NCBI RefSeq assembly: GCF_011801145.1
Contig: NZ_CP046172.1
Coordinates: 3,224,001-3,288,000 of the forward strand
Reading direction: 5' to 3'
From: Nocardia arthritidis
GTDB taxonomy: Bacteria; Actinomycetota; Actinomycetes; Mycobacteriales; Mycobacteriaceae
Length of the DNA: 64,000 bases
Below, one piece after another: positions 1-9,349 of the stretch; the stretch's first letter is position 1; every line of letters begins with the position of its first letter. The position numbers were made by a program, and so were the translations under genes. The notes under the pieces were generated by a model. The model was not told the origin of the DNA. It made no database searches and saw nothing but the letters and a program-made list of their open reading frames with translations.

Positions 1-20
1 AGGCGGAACACCTCCGATTC

Positions 21-1037
21 ATGGAGTTGCGCGGTCCCGGTGGTGTGGACAGGATCGGACCCCGATCCGTGCTCGACCAGCTAGCGGCCGAAATCGATGA
101 GCCGGACACGATCGATGATGTCGGCGTCGTCTACCGGACCGCCGAGGAGCGGCGCGCCATGGTCGCCGAACTCGCCTCGGGCGCATGGCATTCGGCCTCG
201 CTGGTGTCGGTGCGGTCCGCGCTGCTCGCCGCGATCGGGAATGCGCGGGAACTCGATGATTTCGGCACGGTCGCGGCATTCGACGTCGCCGAACATCAGG
301 TGACCTTCGTTGTCGTCGGCGCCGATCGGGACCGCATCGTGGCGACCGGTTCGTGGCGGTCGACGGTCGCGGCCGCGGGTGTCGCCGACGCGATCACTCG
401 CGCGTGGCGCTCGACGGATACCGCGGAACTGCGCCTCGACGCGGCCATCGTATGTGGTTCTCTGGCAGGGGAATCGGCCATGTCGGCGGTCCGCCGCCTG
501 GGATCGCGACAGGCCCCGATCGAGGTGCGGTATCGCCCCGAGGCGGTGACGCGCGGCGCCGCGCTCGTCGCCGCCGGTCCGAGACATAGTGCGCCGGTGC
601 CGATTTCCGGCACAAGATCACGCGGCCCGATGCTCGCCTTCGGCTGCGCGGCATTGGCCGTCGCGATCGGTCTGATCGCCATTCGCGTCGAAACCGGCCG
701 GGCTTCGGTGGCGCACGCCGCGGGCGTCCCGGTCGCACTGCCGACGCCCGGCCTGCCGCACCCGCCGCCCGCGCCACCGCCGCCCGCGGTGACAATCGCC
801 GCGCCGGCACCCGAAATCTCTTCGATACCAACACAACCCGTAGCAACCGATGCGCCGGGCCCGACGGAAACCCCAACGGCCACCACCCAGCCCCCGACAA
901 CCGTCGGCGCCCCGAACATCGTCGGCCTGTTCCCCAGCGAATCCCCGCCACCCCCCATCGGCGCGGGCCCAACCGAATGGCAGACCTGGTGGGACAACCA
1001 TCTGAAGCTGAACCGCCAATGGCTGAACGGCGGCTGA
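21..1037 (+). CDS. Proline-rich single-pass membrane protein, possibly 5'-truncated by the window
   Basis: The first ~190 residues look like a globular cytoplasmic domain resembling the actinobacterial DUF7159-type proteins, with alternating beta-strand-like segments and a conserved-looking stretch CGSLAGESAMSAVRRLGS. One hydrophobic helix follows at about residues 203-220 (PMLAFGCAALAVAIGLIAIR), then a Pro/Thr-rich exported tail ending in a short Trp-containing segment (EWQTWWDNH). The frame stays open to base 3, so the true start may lie before the window; the ATG at 21 is only the first one visible. It converges with the exporter gene downstream, with 3 bases between stops. Function unknown; probably envelope-associated. 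Confidence 0.6.
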   Translation: MELRGPGGVDRIGPRSVLDQLAAEIDEPDTIDDVGVVYRTAEERRAMVAELASGAWHSASLVSVRSALLAAIGNARELDDFGTVAAFDVAEHQVTFVVVGADRDRIVATGSWRSTVAAAGVADAITRAWRSTDTAELRLDAAIVCGSLAGESAMSAVRRLGSRQAPIEVRYRPEAVTRGAALVAAGPRHSAPVPISGTRSRGPMLAFGCAALAVAIGLIAIRVETGRASVAHAAGVPVALPTPGLPHPPPAPPPPAVTIAAPAPEISSIPTQPVATDAPGPTETPTATTQPPTTVGAPNIVGLFPSESPPPPIGAGPTEWQTWWDNHLKLNRQWLNGG

Positions 1038-1040
1038 GCG

Positions 1041-1964
1041 TCACGAACGCCTGCGCCGCGCGGGTATCGCGGGGTCGCCGACGGTGACGGCGTGGGTGCG
1101 CGGCCCGGGCGATTGGGGTTGGGCCAGCAGCGCGGCGCAGATGATCGCCAGAATTCCGATCAGCTGGAGTATCGACAGCGTCTGATGCAGGAACAGATAT
1201 CCGAGCAGGGTCGCCACGATCGGGCTGCCGAGGGAAAGGAAGGAGACCGCCAGCGCGGGCAATTCACCGATGCCGCGGAACCAGATCGCGTAGCTGATGA
1301 CGGCGCCGACGGAGATGAAATAGGCGAACCCGGCGATATTTGTTCCGGTGATGTCCGTCGGCAGGCCCTCGGCGCACAGCAGGAATGGCAGCAGTACGAG
1401 TCCGCCCGCCACGAGCTGCCAGCCGGTGAAGGTGAGCAAGCCGACCCCGTCCGGACGTCCCCATCGTTTGGTCAGCGTAATGCCGGTGGCCATGCAGACC
1501 GCGCCGCTGAGCGCCGCCGCGACACCGGCGAAGTTCAGTCCGACCGTTCCCTTGAATACGAGGAGTACGGCGCCGCCCGCGCCGAGGGCGCAGGCCACCA
1601 CATGCGCAGGCCGAATTCTGTCGCCGATGAACAGCGCCGCCAAGATCAGGACGAACATCGGCTGCATCGACATGATCACCGCGATTATGCCGCCCGGCAG
1701 CTGAAAGGTCGCGACGAACAGCAGATAGAAGAACGCGCCGATATTGAGCGTCCCGAGTATCAGCGACCGCCACAGCCAGATTCCGCGCGGCAAGGTGCGA
1801 GTGCAGGCCAGCAGAATCAGGCCCGCGGGCAGTGCCCGGACGGTGGCGGCCAGCAGCGGCCGGTCTGGCGGCAACCATTCGGTTGTCGCCAGATACGTGG
1901 TGCCCCAGGACGCGGGCGCCAGCGCGGTCACGCCGGTGGTGCGAAGTCGCTGACCGGCTTTCAC
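1041..1964 (-). CDS. EamA/DMT-family transporter
   Basis: A 307-aa integral membrane protein with about ten hydrophobic segments and two EamA repeats, as in the drug/metabolite transporter family. Family landmarks are an N-terminal SWGTTYLATTEWLPPDRPLLAA and the second-half SLGSPIVATLLGYLFLHQTLS. The start is a GTG without an obvious ribosome binding site. It is the last gene of the leftward operon that begins with the acyl-CoA dehydrogenase at 6968, 147 bases after the DapA-like gene, so export of the cluster product or a precursor is a reasonable inference. Substrate is unknown. Confidence 0.8.
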   Translation of the reverse strand: MKAGQRLRTTGVTALAPASWGTTYLATTEWLPPDRPLLAATVRALPAGLILLACTRTLPRGIWLWRSLILGTLNIGAFFYLLFVATFQLPGGIIAVIMSMQPMFVLILAALFIGDRIRPAHVVACALGAGGAVLLVFKGTVGLNFAGVAAALSGAVCMATGITLTKRWGRPDGVGLLTFTGWQLVAGGLVLLPFLLCAEGLPTDITGTNIAGFAYFISVGAVISYAIWFRGIGELPALAVSFLSLGSPIVATLLGYLFLHQTLSILQLIGILAIICAALLAQPQSPGPRTHAVTVGDPAIPARRRRS

Positions 1965-2111
1965 GCCATTTCGCCGAATCGCCGGCCGCGTGACATATCC
2001 GCGTTCACGTTGAATTGCTCCTTTAAGGTTGCGCCCAACCGGTGCCGGCGGCTCGGCGCACTGGCTGAAATCACCAGTGCGCCACCGATTTTCAATATTC
2101 GAGTGCGCTCG

Positions 2112-2999
2112 TCACACCCGGACGCCCAGTGCGTCGAGCGCCTTGGCCAGCTCCTGTTGGGCGTCCGCCGGAAGTTCGCGAAGGGGCCGGGGAAGGTTCG
2201 GCGCATTCAGGAATCCGAGCTGTGCGGCGCCGGCCGTGAGGACGCGCAGGCTCCCGTAGCGGCGGAACAGATCCCAGAACGGTTCCATCCGGTCCGACAA
2301 CGCCATGGCCCGCTCGGTATCGCCATCCGCGATGGCTCGCACAATCGTCAGGCATTCCTCGGGCAGCAGGCCGCCGATGACGCTGAACCACATATCCGCA
2401 CCCGCGATCAGGCCGCCCGCGCCGAATTCATCGAGGCTGAAGCCGATGGCCACATCGCTGCGCACCTTGCTACGCAGCGCGGCGATTCTGGCGGCCGCCT
2501 GATCGGCGGTGGCGCCGGGAGTTTTCACCGCGCCGACATTCGGCAATTCCGCGACCCGCCCGTGCAGTTCGTCGCTGAAGGTGAACTTCGTGGTACGCGG
2601 GTTCTCGTACACGCACAGCGGCACCGACAATTCCCGTGTGACGTCCTCGTACAGCCCGAATACCTCCTCATCGGTGAGCGGCTGGTAGGAGACGGGGGAG
2701 AGCAGCACCGCCGATGCGCCCGCCTTTTGCGCGTCCTCGGCCAGCGAGAGAACGTCCTTCGTGGTCAGTGCGCCGATGCTGATCATGACCGGAACGTCGC
2801 CCGCGGCATCGACGGCGATTTTCGCGATGCGTTCGCGCTGCGCGCGGGTGAGGTAGGCATAGTTTCCGGTCGAGCCGAGCGCACCGATCAAATCCACGCC
2901 CGCCGTGACCAGCCGGGTGACGAGGTGCCTGAATCGTTTCTCGTCGACGTCGTCGTCTTGGGTGGGGGTGAGGGGAAAGGCGCTGAAACCAGTGAACAT
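2112..2999 (-). CDS. Dihydrodipicolinate synthase (DapA)-family lyase/aldolase
   Basis: A 295-aa TIM-barrel protein of the DapA/NanA family, which forms a Schiff base with pyruvate-like donors and performs aldol addition or cleavage. The N-terminus FSAFPLTPTQDDDVDEKRF and the segment ALGSTGNYAYLTRAQR match the family, as does the Tyr-containing VYENPRTT; the Schiff-base lysine is in GAVKTPG. The ATG at 2999 is chosen over the longer frame because AAAGGA lies 7 bases upstream. A housekeeping DapA is unlikely here: the gene sits inside a carrier-protein operon, directly after the C45 hydrolase gene, so it may make or process a building block. Confidence 0.8.
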   Translation of the reverse strand: MFTGFSAFPLTPTQDDDVDEKRFRHLVTRLVTAGVDLIGALGSTGNYAYLTRAQRERIAKIAVDAAGDVPVMISIGALTTKDVLSLAEDAQKAGASAVLLSPVSYQPLTDEEVFGLYEDVTRELSVPLCVYENPRTTKFTFSDELHGRVAELPNVGAVKTPGATADQAAARIAALRSKVRSDVAIGFSLDEFGAGGLIAGADMWFSVIGGLLPEECLTIVRAIADGDTERAMALSDRMEPFWDLFRRYGSLRVLTAGAAQLGFLNAPNLPRPLRELPADAQQELAKALDALGVRV

Positions 3000-3009
3000 G
3001 GAAATCCTT

Positions 3010-4050
3010 TCAATTCCCGACAATATGTGGCAGGTGAGCCGCCGAAAACACGTGCTCGTTCGCGGTCGATGGATCGCCGGGCCACAGCCGCAGCTCGCCC
3101 AGATCCGGCCGCAGCACCACGGCCGCGACGGTCCGCTCCCGGCGGATGTCTCCGCTATCCCGGACGCAGATCGGCGCCGCGGCGAGCAGCCGGTGATGTC
3201 CCCGGATGTCATCCGCGGCCGGAATGCCAACCGCGCGAACCGCTTCGAGCCGCCGCCGGGACGAGTTCCCGGCGAACACATTCAGCTCGTCGCGCGCCCC
3301 GAAATCCGGATGCAGGAAGTGGTTGGTGTGGAACAGCTTGTCTCCCTCCAGGATTCGCCGCTCGCAAGCCAATGCCTCGACGCATACGGTGCGGCTCGCG
3401 TCGCAGAGCAGGAAGGCCCGCGAACTCGCCAGCGGGAGGTCGTGCAGGATCGCGACGGCGTGCTCGACGCTGTCGGCGGTGTCGAGCAGATGCCGGATCG
3501 CCAGGTACGGCGGTACACCCGGCCCCCAATTCCCGCCGAGGACGAGATTGAGGCCGACGGCGAGCCCCGCGTCGTTGACGCCCAGATAGCCGAGGAGTCC
3601 GGCGAAGCTCAGCACCACCGAGCGGTGGCGCGGACCCGAGACGGCCAGCACCGCGATCTGATCGTCGAGATTGCCGTTCAGATCGATGGTTTGGCCGAGC
3701 ACCGGCGCGCGGCGGCTCGTCGCGTAGCTGGTGCAGTCACCCGCGGTGATCCGGTTGTAGCCGAGTATTTCGCGACGCAGTTGCAGCAGCCACGCCTCGT
3801 CCCGGCCGATGCCCGCGCCGATCGCCAGCCCGTCGACCTCTTCGGCCAGATCCGGTAGCGCGGTGATCACCGCATCGCGATGGGCCGCGATGCGGGGCCG
3901 CACCGATTCGAGGCTCACCGGCCGATCGGTCAGGTGCCCGAGGCGGGCGAGCGAGTCGTCGAGGAAGTCGCGCAGTCGTCCGGCGATGGCCTGCCCGTGG
4001 GTGAGCCCGCGGGTGCGGGCGGAGCCGGAGATTTCGAGCAGCGGCGTCAA
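3010..4050 (-). CDS. C45-family (acyl-CoA:6-APA acyltransferase-like) Ntn hydrolase
   Basis: A 346-aa protein of peptidase family C45, whose best-known member is the isopenicillin N acyltransferase of fungi. These proteins self-cleave before a cysteine that becomes the N-terminal nucleophile; here it is Cys106 in GDCTSY. The preceding segment (HGQAIAGRLRDFL, EEVDGLAIGAG, EAWLLQLRREI) and following GQTIDLNGNL, SFAGLLGYLGVNDAGLAVGLNL and HTNHFLHPDF fit the fold. The start is TTG overlapping the stop of the carrier protein (TTGA), so the two are translationally coupled. Likely role: hydrolysis of, or acyl transfer to, an amide or thioester intermediate of this cluster. Confidence 0.85.
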   Translation of the reverse strand: MTPLLEISGSARTRGLTHGQAIAGRLRDFLDDSLARLGHLTDRPVSLESVRPRIAAHRDAVITALPDLAEEVDGLAIGAGIGRDEAWLLQLRREILGYNRITAGDCTSYATSRRAPVLGQTIDLNGNLDDQIAVLAVSGPRHRSVVLSFAGLLGYLGVNDAGLAVGLNLVLGGNWGPGVPPYLAIRHLLDTADSVEHAVAILHDLPLASSRAFLLCDASRTVCVEALACERRILEGDKLFHTNHFLHPDFGARDELNVFAGNSSRRRLEAVRAVGIPAADDIRGHHRLLAAAPICVRDSGDIRRERTVAAVVLRPDLGELRLWPGDPSTANEHVFSAAHLPHIVGN

Positions 4051-4307
4051 TGGTCGTGCCCATTCGATCGGAGTGCGGTGACGACGTCGCCGAGGGTGCG
4101 CATCCGGGCGAGGTCGTCCTCGGTGAAGTGGTCGAGCCCGACCTCGGCCGCTCTACATAGCGATGTCAGGAACAAGATCTTGTTGAGCGAGGTGAGTCCG
4201 TAGGCCTCGACCAGGTCCAGGTCCGGGTCGAGCGCCGCGGGTTCCGGACCGTTACGCAGTACCTTCGCGAGCTGGTCCCGGGCCAGGGTGTCGAGATCGG
4301 CCGGCAT
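4047..4307 (-). CDS. Acyl/peptidyl carrier protein (cluster, left operon)
   Basis: An 86-aa free-standing carrier protein. The phosphopantetheine site is the serine in YGLTSLNKI, preceded by the acidic DPDLDLVEA helix turn typical of these proteins; a posttranslational pantetheinyl transferase must come from elsewhere. The ATG has a strong AAGGAGG site and lies inside the last 56 bases of the AMP-ligase gene, and its stop overlaps the C45 gene. This close packing suggests the ligase loads this carrier and the C45 enzyme may act on the bound acyl group. Confidence 0.82.
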   Translation of the reverse strand: MPADLDTLARDQLAKVLRNGPEPAALDPDLDLVEAYGLTSLNKILFLTSLCRAAEVGLDHFTEDDLARMRTLGDVVTALRSNGHDH

Positions 4308-5799
4308 GGATGCCCTCCTTCTGGTCGTCGAGTCGGTCGCGGTACCGTTCCCGGATCCGGTTCCTTATCGGCTTGAATTGGCCGGTGATCAGCCCGTTTT
4401 CGACGGTGAAAGGTTCGTCGGCGACGACGGCCCGCGCGATGCGCTCGTCGGGTTCGCCCGCGGCGTTGACCGCGTCCAGCGCCTCGGCGATGGCCGCGGC
4501 GCCGCCCGGGCCGGGTACGACGACGGCGACCAGTTCGGTCTGATTCGGGCAGAACACAACGCATTCGGTGACGGCGCCCGTGTCGCGGAATCGGGTCTCG
4601 ATGGGCCGGACGACGATCTTCTTACCGTTGTCCAGGACGATGACGTCATCGGACCGGCCGAGGATATAGAGGTAGCCGTCCTCGTCGATTCGCCCGAGAT
4701 CGCCGGTGCGGACCACGCCGCCGGGTTTGAACATCCGCTCGCTGTCGCCGGGCGCAGCATAGGCGTATGCGGTGTTGACGGGATGATCGCTGCGGACGCA
4801 GACCACGCCGTCGTCATCGATGACGATCTTCTTGCCCGGCAACGGTTTACCGACGCTGCCCGCGCGGTGCGCGCCGGGATGGTTCTTGGTGGCGATACAG
4901 GTTTCGTTGAGGCCGTAGCCCTCGAAGATCGGCAGCCCGGCGTCGTCGAAGAACCGCAGCACGGCGGGGTCGGCGGGCGCCGAACCCGTCCACAGGTAGC
5001 GGATGCGGTCGCCGAACAGTTCCTCGGCGGCCGCGGCCGGATCGAGCCCATCGCCCGAACGGCTTTCGATATGCCGTTTGGCGGCGTCGAAGAATCCGGG
5101 CACGCCCATGACGACGGTCGGCCGCACGGTGGGCAGCACCGCGAACACCGACTGGTAATTGGTGATGGTGATGTCGTGACCCCAGCGCAGCGCGGAATAC
5201 AGCCAATAGCGTTGCTGGAGTAGCGAAAGCGGGAGGAAGACGAGCAGGTTGTCACCGGGGCGATGGTCGAAGATGCCCTGTACGGCTTCGATGCTGGAGT
5301 CGATGCTGCCGACGGTGGCCGCCAGCCCCTTCGGCACTCCGGTGGATCCGGAGGTGAACTTGACGGTGGTGCATTCCAGGGGGCCGTATCCGACCGGATC
5401 GAGTTCGGCGGGTGGTTCGTCGGCGTACGCGGAGATCTCGGCGATCGGCAGCACGCCGGACGCTGCGTCGATCACCTTGTCGCAGTAGAGCATTCGCAGC
5501 CCGTAGCGGTCGATCAGGTCGGCGCCCGCGGTGAACTTCCCCGGCTCGAAGCCCGCCGTCTGTACTTTGATCATCAGTGCCGCGACGTCGAGCAGCGCCC
5601 ATTCGAGGCCGTTGGCGGCGAGCACCCCGATTCGATCGCCTTCGCCGATACCCAAGCGCCGCAAGGCATTCGCGACGGCTCGGGCGCGGTCGTGGAATTC
5701 GGTGAGCGGCATCGTCCGAGTTCCGCCGAGGCTTGCGACGGTGAGGACACCGGCGTGCTCGGGCCGGTGCGTGACGATGTGGTTGATGATGGATGTCAC
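4252..5799 (-). CDS. AMP-dependent acyl/aryl ligase (ANL superfamily)
   Basis: A 515-aa adenylating enzyme. The phosphate-binding loop FTSGSTGVPKG, the GYGLNET core, the TGDLG motif and the hinge and C-terminal lysine region (GQFKPIRNRIRERY) are all present, so adenylation and thioester formation are expected. It lacks an NRPS condensation or carrier domain; the free carrier protein just downstream is the likely acceptor. The GTG start at 5799 follows GGGAGG and lies 14 bases after the acyl-CoA dehydrogenase stop. A much longer open frame exists upstream but overlaps the dehydrogenase and is not coding. Confidence 0.85.
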   Translation of the reverse strand: MTSIINHIVTHRPEHAGVLTVASLGGTRTMPLTEFHDRARAVANALRRLGIGEGDRIGVLAANGLEWALLDVAALMIKVQTAGFEPGKFTAGADLIDRYGLRMLYCDKVIDAASGVLPIAEISAYADEPPAELDPVGYGPLECTTVKFTSGSTGVPKGLAATVGSIDSSIEAVQGIFDHRPGDNLLVFLPLSLLQQRYWLYSALRWGHDITITNYQSVFAVLPTVRPTVVMGVPGFFDAAKRHIESRSGDGLDPAAAAEELFGDRIRYLWTGSAPADPAVLRFFDDAGLPIFEGYGLNETCIATKNHPGAHRAGSVGKPLPGKKIVIDDDGVVCVRSDHPVNTAYAYAAPGDSERMFKPGGVVRTGDLGRIDEDGYLYILGRSDDVIVLDNGKKIVVRPIETRFRDTGAVTECVVFCPNQTELVAVVVPGPGGAAAIAEALDAVNAAGEPDERIARAVVADEPFTVENGLITGQFKPIRNRIRERYRDRLDDQKEGIHAGRSRHPGPGPAREGTA

Positions 5800-5813
5800 T
5801 GGCCTCCCTTCGT

Positions 5814-6968
5814 TCACAAGGCGTCGGCGATGATCATTTCGAGCACCTCGGACGGCCCCTCGTAGATGCGCAGGGATCGGACCTGGCGGTAGAGCCGCTC
5901 GACCGGGCTGTCCGCGACGAGCCCGGCGGCGCCGAAGATCTGCACCGCGGCGTCGGCGATCTCGCCCGCCGCCTCGGTGGCGTTGAGCTTCGCGACCGCA
6001 GCGTGTTTGGCGTATTCCTCGCCGTGGTCGGCGGACCAGGCGGCGCGGGCGGTCAGCAGTGTGGCGGCCGCGATCTTGACCTCCATCGCCGACAGTGCGG
6101 ATTTGACGAGCTGTAGGTCGGCGAGGCGGCCGGAGTAGGCGCGTCGCCCGCGGGCCCGTTCGAGCGCGTATCGGTAGGCGCGCCGGGCGAATCCGATGGC
6201 GGCGGCGGCGACCGTGACGCGGGCCCGTTCGAGCACGTCCAGGGCGACTATGTAGCCGTGGCCGCGCTCGCCGAGTATCGCGTCCGGGCCGACGCGGCAG
6301 TCGGTGAAGGTCAGTTCGGCCCAGGAGCGTGGTGCGATCGCGTTGATCGGTGCGGCCTTCAGCCCGGGGGTGTCGCCGTCGACGAGGAAGGCGGTGAGCC
6401 CCAATGGGCCTGGCCCGTCGCCGGTTCGGGCGAGTACGACGCACAGGTCGGCGATATCGCCTTGGGCGATCCAGGTTTTGCTGCCGTTGAGGACGAATCC
6501 GGTTCCGTCCGTTGCGGCTTCGAGCGTTACCGCGCCGAGGTCGGAGCCGGCCGCCGGTTCGGACAGGGCCAGCGCCCCGGCGCTGGTTCCGGCGGCGAGA
6601 CCGGGCAGATGTCTGCGGCGCTGTTCGGCGGTGCCGTGGCGGATGACGGCGGCGGCGCTGAGTTCCTGGATGGAGTAGACGAAATCCGCCAGGTCCTCGT
6701 GGAAGCTCAGGGCCTGGCGTCTGATGCACACCGAGCGGAGGTCCGAGCCGTCGCGGTGTTCGGGGTGTAGATGGTCGAGCCAACCGGACCGGCCGAGGTC
6801 GGTGAGTAGGGCGCGGCAGCGTTGCGCGGGGCCGACTTCGGTGGGATGCGCCCAGGTATCGGCTCGTTCGGCGCACCAGCGTTCGATCCGCTGGGCCAGT
6901 GCCCGGTGTTCGTCGTCGAACAGCGGGAGCTCGAGTATGCCGGGCTCGAACGTGGTCGGAAGGGGCAC
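5814..6968 (-). CDS. Acyl-CoA dehydrogenase-family flavoprotein
   Basis: A 384-aa FAD enzyme of normal length. The FAD/substrate motifs LALSEPAAGSDLGAV and GSKTWIAQGDIADLCVV are present, and the catalytic base is expected at Glu370 in RIYEGPSEV, the MCAD position. It would introduce a 2,3-double bond into an acyl thioester; because the next two genes are an adenylating ligase and a carrier protein, a carrier-bound acyl or aminoacyl group is the likely substrate, as for prolyl-carrier oxidases. GTG start, first gene of the leftward operon, facing the TrpB-like gene across 1 kb. Confidence 0.87.
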   Translation of the reverse strand: MPLPTTFEPGILELPLFDDEHRALAQRIERWCAERADTWAHPTEVGPAQRCRALLTDLGRSGWLDHLHPEHRDGSDLRSVCIRRQALSFHEDLADFVYSIQELSAAAVIRHGTAEQRRRHLPGLAAGTSAGALALSEPAAGSDLGAVTLEAATDGTGFVLNGSKTWIAQGDIADLCVVLARTGDGPGPLGLTAFLVDGDTPGLKAAPINAIAPRSWAELTFTDCRVGPDAILGERGHGYIVALDVLERARVTVAAAAIGFARRAYRYALERARGRRAYSGRLADLQLVKSALSAMEVKIAAATLLTARAAWSADHGEEYAKHAAVAKLNATEAAGEIADAAVQIFGAAGLVADSPVERLYRQVRSLRIYEGPSEVLEMIIADAL

Positions 6969-8004
6969 GGTTACAGACCATTTCTGATCGTCAATGGATT
7001 GTCATACTACGTGTTTCATCCGCGAGTTCGTCTTGATTCTCGACGGGTGGTAATCCTTATTTACCGCATCGACGATCGGGATGCACTCGACGACTCTGGA
7101 GCGAATCTCCGGAAATGACTCGGCGACGCGTGTCTAATTCGATTATCGTCCGCCGGAGATCTCGACGTCCCCCAATGCAAAGAAGTGCTACCGGCCTCGC
7201 CACCGGTCCCTCTCCGGAGGGCTGGTTCAGTGTATCACGATATGCAACCATCTGGAAGGGATTTAATTAGCCGCTGGGGCAGGGTGTTTCGTCTCCGGCC
7301 TCGATGACAGTGGATGGATGTGCCTGAAAGGTCTTGGTTACCAAGTTGATTCATGGATGCGCAGTTTCGTGGCCGCAACCATCGACTTCGGTGGAGGCTG
7401 GACCGGCTTGAACTGTACGGCCGTCCATCTCGTGTGGTCTACATGCTGAGAGTGGGTGTCTAATACATTGCACGCTACTGACTTTCGCTTGTTTCTGACC
7501 TCCGGATCGGCGGAGAGCATATCGTTCGCACAGCAAAGGAGTCGCGGTCGTCCGCGCGATCCCTGTCCCGGTCGGCGGGACACGGCTAGGGCCGAATCCG
7601 CCTGCGGCCAGCGGCATTTCCGGAAGCTGTCGGCATCCAGGATCGTGTCAACGGGTCCTGCCACGATGCCGAACTGCTGCCGCCAACCGGCATGGACCGT
7701 GAAACAAGTTGGGTGGCAACGGATATAACCCGGTAACCAGCTGGATCGAGCAATCATGGTATCGCGACCTCGCCGCATCCGGGGCGGTATCGACGCGGCT
7801 GTCGACCTCGTCCGGCGAGCAATCCTTTCGTGATCTTGAAATAGCACGAGGATGTCTATTCAAACGATCATTCTTTTACGGGTTGTGTAGCCCCGATAAC
7901 TCGGGGCACCCGCACAGTGAACGTCTTGACTGATGTGGCACAACGGGATTGAATAGCATCGACGTGGATTAACCAAGAATCATCCCAACCCTGTGAAGGC
8001 GCAG
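6969..8004. promoter_or_regulatory. 1-kb divergent promoter region between the two cluster operons
   Basis: No credible gene is seen; the small open frames on both strands lack ribosome binding sites and have random-looking composition. Base composition is AT-richer than the flanking genes. A 6-bp stem CCCCGA-TAAC-TCGGGG lies at 7891-7906. TTGACT at 7929 lies 60-75 bases before the TrpB-like start and could be a -35 element. The length, unusual for a divergent pair in a compact genome, suggests several regulatory inputs or the remains of a lost gene. Confidence 0.5.
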
Positions 8005-9345
8005 ATGACGAGACCTTCCGCGAATACGGGCGACGTGCCGAAAAATTGGTACAACATTCTCGCCGACATTCCGTTCGAGCTGCCACCCGATATTCCGCCG
8101 CCCGCCCGTTCCGGCCAGCCGGATGCGGTGAAACTACAGCTGCCGCTCGCGCTGGTCCGGCAGAGCATGACTCGCGAGCGGCTGATCCCCATTCCGGAGC
8201 CGGTTTTCGAGAAATATCTGTCCTGGCGTCCGACGCCGCTGCGGCGAGCGCGGGCGCTCGAACAGCACATCGGCACCCGGGCCCGCATCTACTACAAGTA
8301 CGAGGGCGGCAACGCGAGCGGCAGCCATAAGCTCTGTTCGGCGGTGGCGCAGGCGCATTACTACGCGGCCGCGGGGGCGCAGCGCCTGGTGACCGGTACG
8401 GGCGCGGGCCAATGGGGTACCGCGCTGGCGGTGGCGTGTCAGCAGTTCGGGCTGGCCTGCAAGGTCTACATGGTCGCGAAGAGCTTCCGCGAAAAGCCCT
8501 ACCGCCAGACCATCATGCGGCTCTACGACGCCGAGGTCGTCCCGAGCCCACCCCCGGATGCCGCGCCATCCGCGCGCCGGGGCGAGGTCCATGCGGAAAA
8601 TATCGCCTACGCGGTGACCGAGGCCTTCGAGGACGCGCTGGCGCACCCGGGGACGCAGCTGAGCGTCGGCAGCGGGGAGGCGTACTCCATCCTCCATTCC
8701 ACCGTGGTCGGCCAGGAGGCCCGTGACCAACTCGGGCCGGCGAACCAGCCCGATATCGTGATCGGATCACTCGGCGCCGGAAGCAATTTCGGCGGTATCG
8801 CCATGCCGTTCATCGGTGCGAAACTGCGCGGGGAGGCCGAGGTGCGCTGCATCGCCGTGGAGGCGCAGCGGTGCCCGAAGCTCACCCGCGGCCGGTACTG
8901 CTACGACTACACCGACGGCTCCGGCGTATCGCCGCTGCAGAAGATGTACACGCTCGGGTCGCGGTTCACCACGGCGGGTGGGCATGTCGGCGGCCTGCGC
9001 TATCACGCCTGTTCGAAGATCATCAGCGCGCTGTACCACCATCGCATCGTCGAGGCGCTGGCCTATCCCCAATTGGATGTCTTCGCCAGCGGAGTGCTCT
9101 TCAGCAGGCTCGAAGGCATACTGCCCGCACCGGAATCGGCGCACGCCATCCACGCGGCGATCGAAATGGCCAAACAGGCGGACGCGGAAGGCGCCGCCCC
9201 GGTGATCCTGTTCTGTCTCAGTGGTCACGGCCTGTTCGACCTGGCCTCCTACGAGGCGTACCTGAACGGAACCATGCAGGACACGCCGGTGTCCGACGAA
9301 GAGATTCGCCGGTCCCTGGCCCAGCTTCCGCAACTGAACGGATAA
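8005..9345 (+). CDS. TrpB-like (TrpB2-type) PLP-dependent enzyme
   Basis: A 446-aa fold-type II PLP enzyme of the tryptophan synthase beta-like group. The segment WRPTPLRRARALE, the YYKYEGGNASGSHK motif with Schiff-base Lys109, the EAQRCPKLTRG stretch and SPLQKMYTLGSRF with HVGGLRYHACS match TrpB2 proteins. The usual GSHKPN is GSHKLC here. No trpA or other trp gene is nearby, so beta-replacement on serine or a related amino acid for a specialised product is more likely than tryptophan synthesis. The ATG at 8005 has AAGG six bases upstream; an in-frame GTG at 7993 is an alternative. Confidence 0.85.
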   Translation: MTRPSANTGDVPKNWYNILADIPFELPPDIPPPARSGQPDAVKLQLPLALVRQSMTRERLIPIPEPVFEKYLSWRPTPLRRARALEQHIGTRARIYYKYEGGNASGSHKLCSAVAQAHYYAAAGAQRLVTGTGAGQWGTALAVACQQFGLACKVYMVAKSFREKPYRQTIMRLYDAEVVPSPPPDAAPSARRGEVHAENIAYAVTEAFEDALAHPGTQLSVGSGEAYSILHSTVVGQEARDQLGPANQPDIVIGSLGAGSNFGGIAMPFIGAKLRGEAEVRCIAVEAQRCPKLTRGRYCYDYTDGSGVSPLQKMYTLGSRFTTAGGHVGGLRYHACSKIISALYHHRIVEALAYPQLDVFASGVLFSRLEGILPAPESAHAIHAAIEMAKQADAEGAAPVILFCLSGHGLFDLASYEAYLNGTMQDTPVSDEEIRRSLAQLPQLNG

Positions 9346-9349
9346 GGCA

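Noticed and set aside
2112..2999. Housekeeping dapA for lysine biosynthesis
   Set aside because: It lies in a carrier-protein operon with an exporter and lacks any neighbouring dap gene; family membership is clear but the lysine role is not supported.
1092..3551. Long plus-strand open frame of 819 codons across EamA, DapA-like and C45 genes
   Set aside because: Arg/Gln/Gly-rich composition and no domains; it is the complement of three well-supported minus-strand genes.
5800..6981. N-terminal extension of the AMP ligase to 909 residues
   Set aside because: The extra part is Arg/Pro-rich and overlaps the acyl-CoA dehydrogenase; the GTG at 5799 has a good ribosome site.
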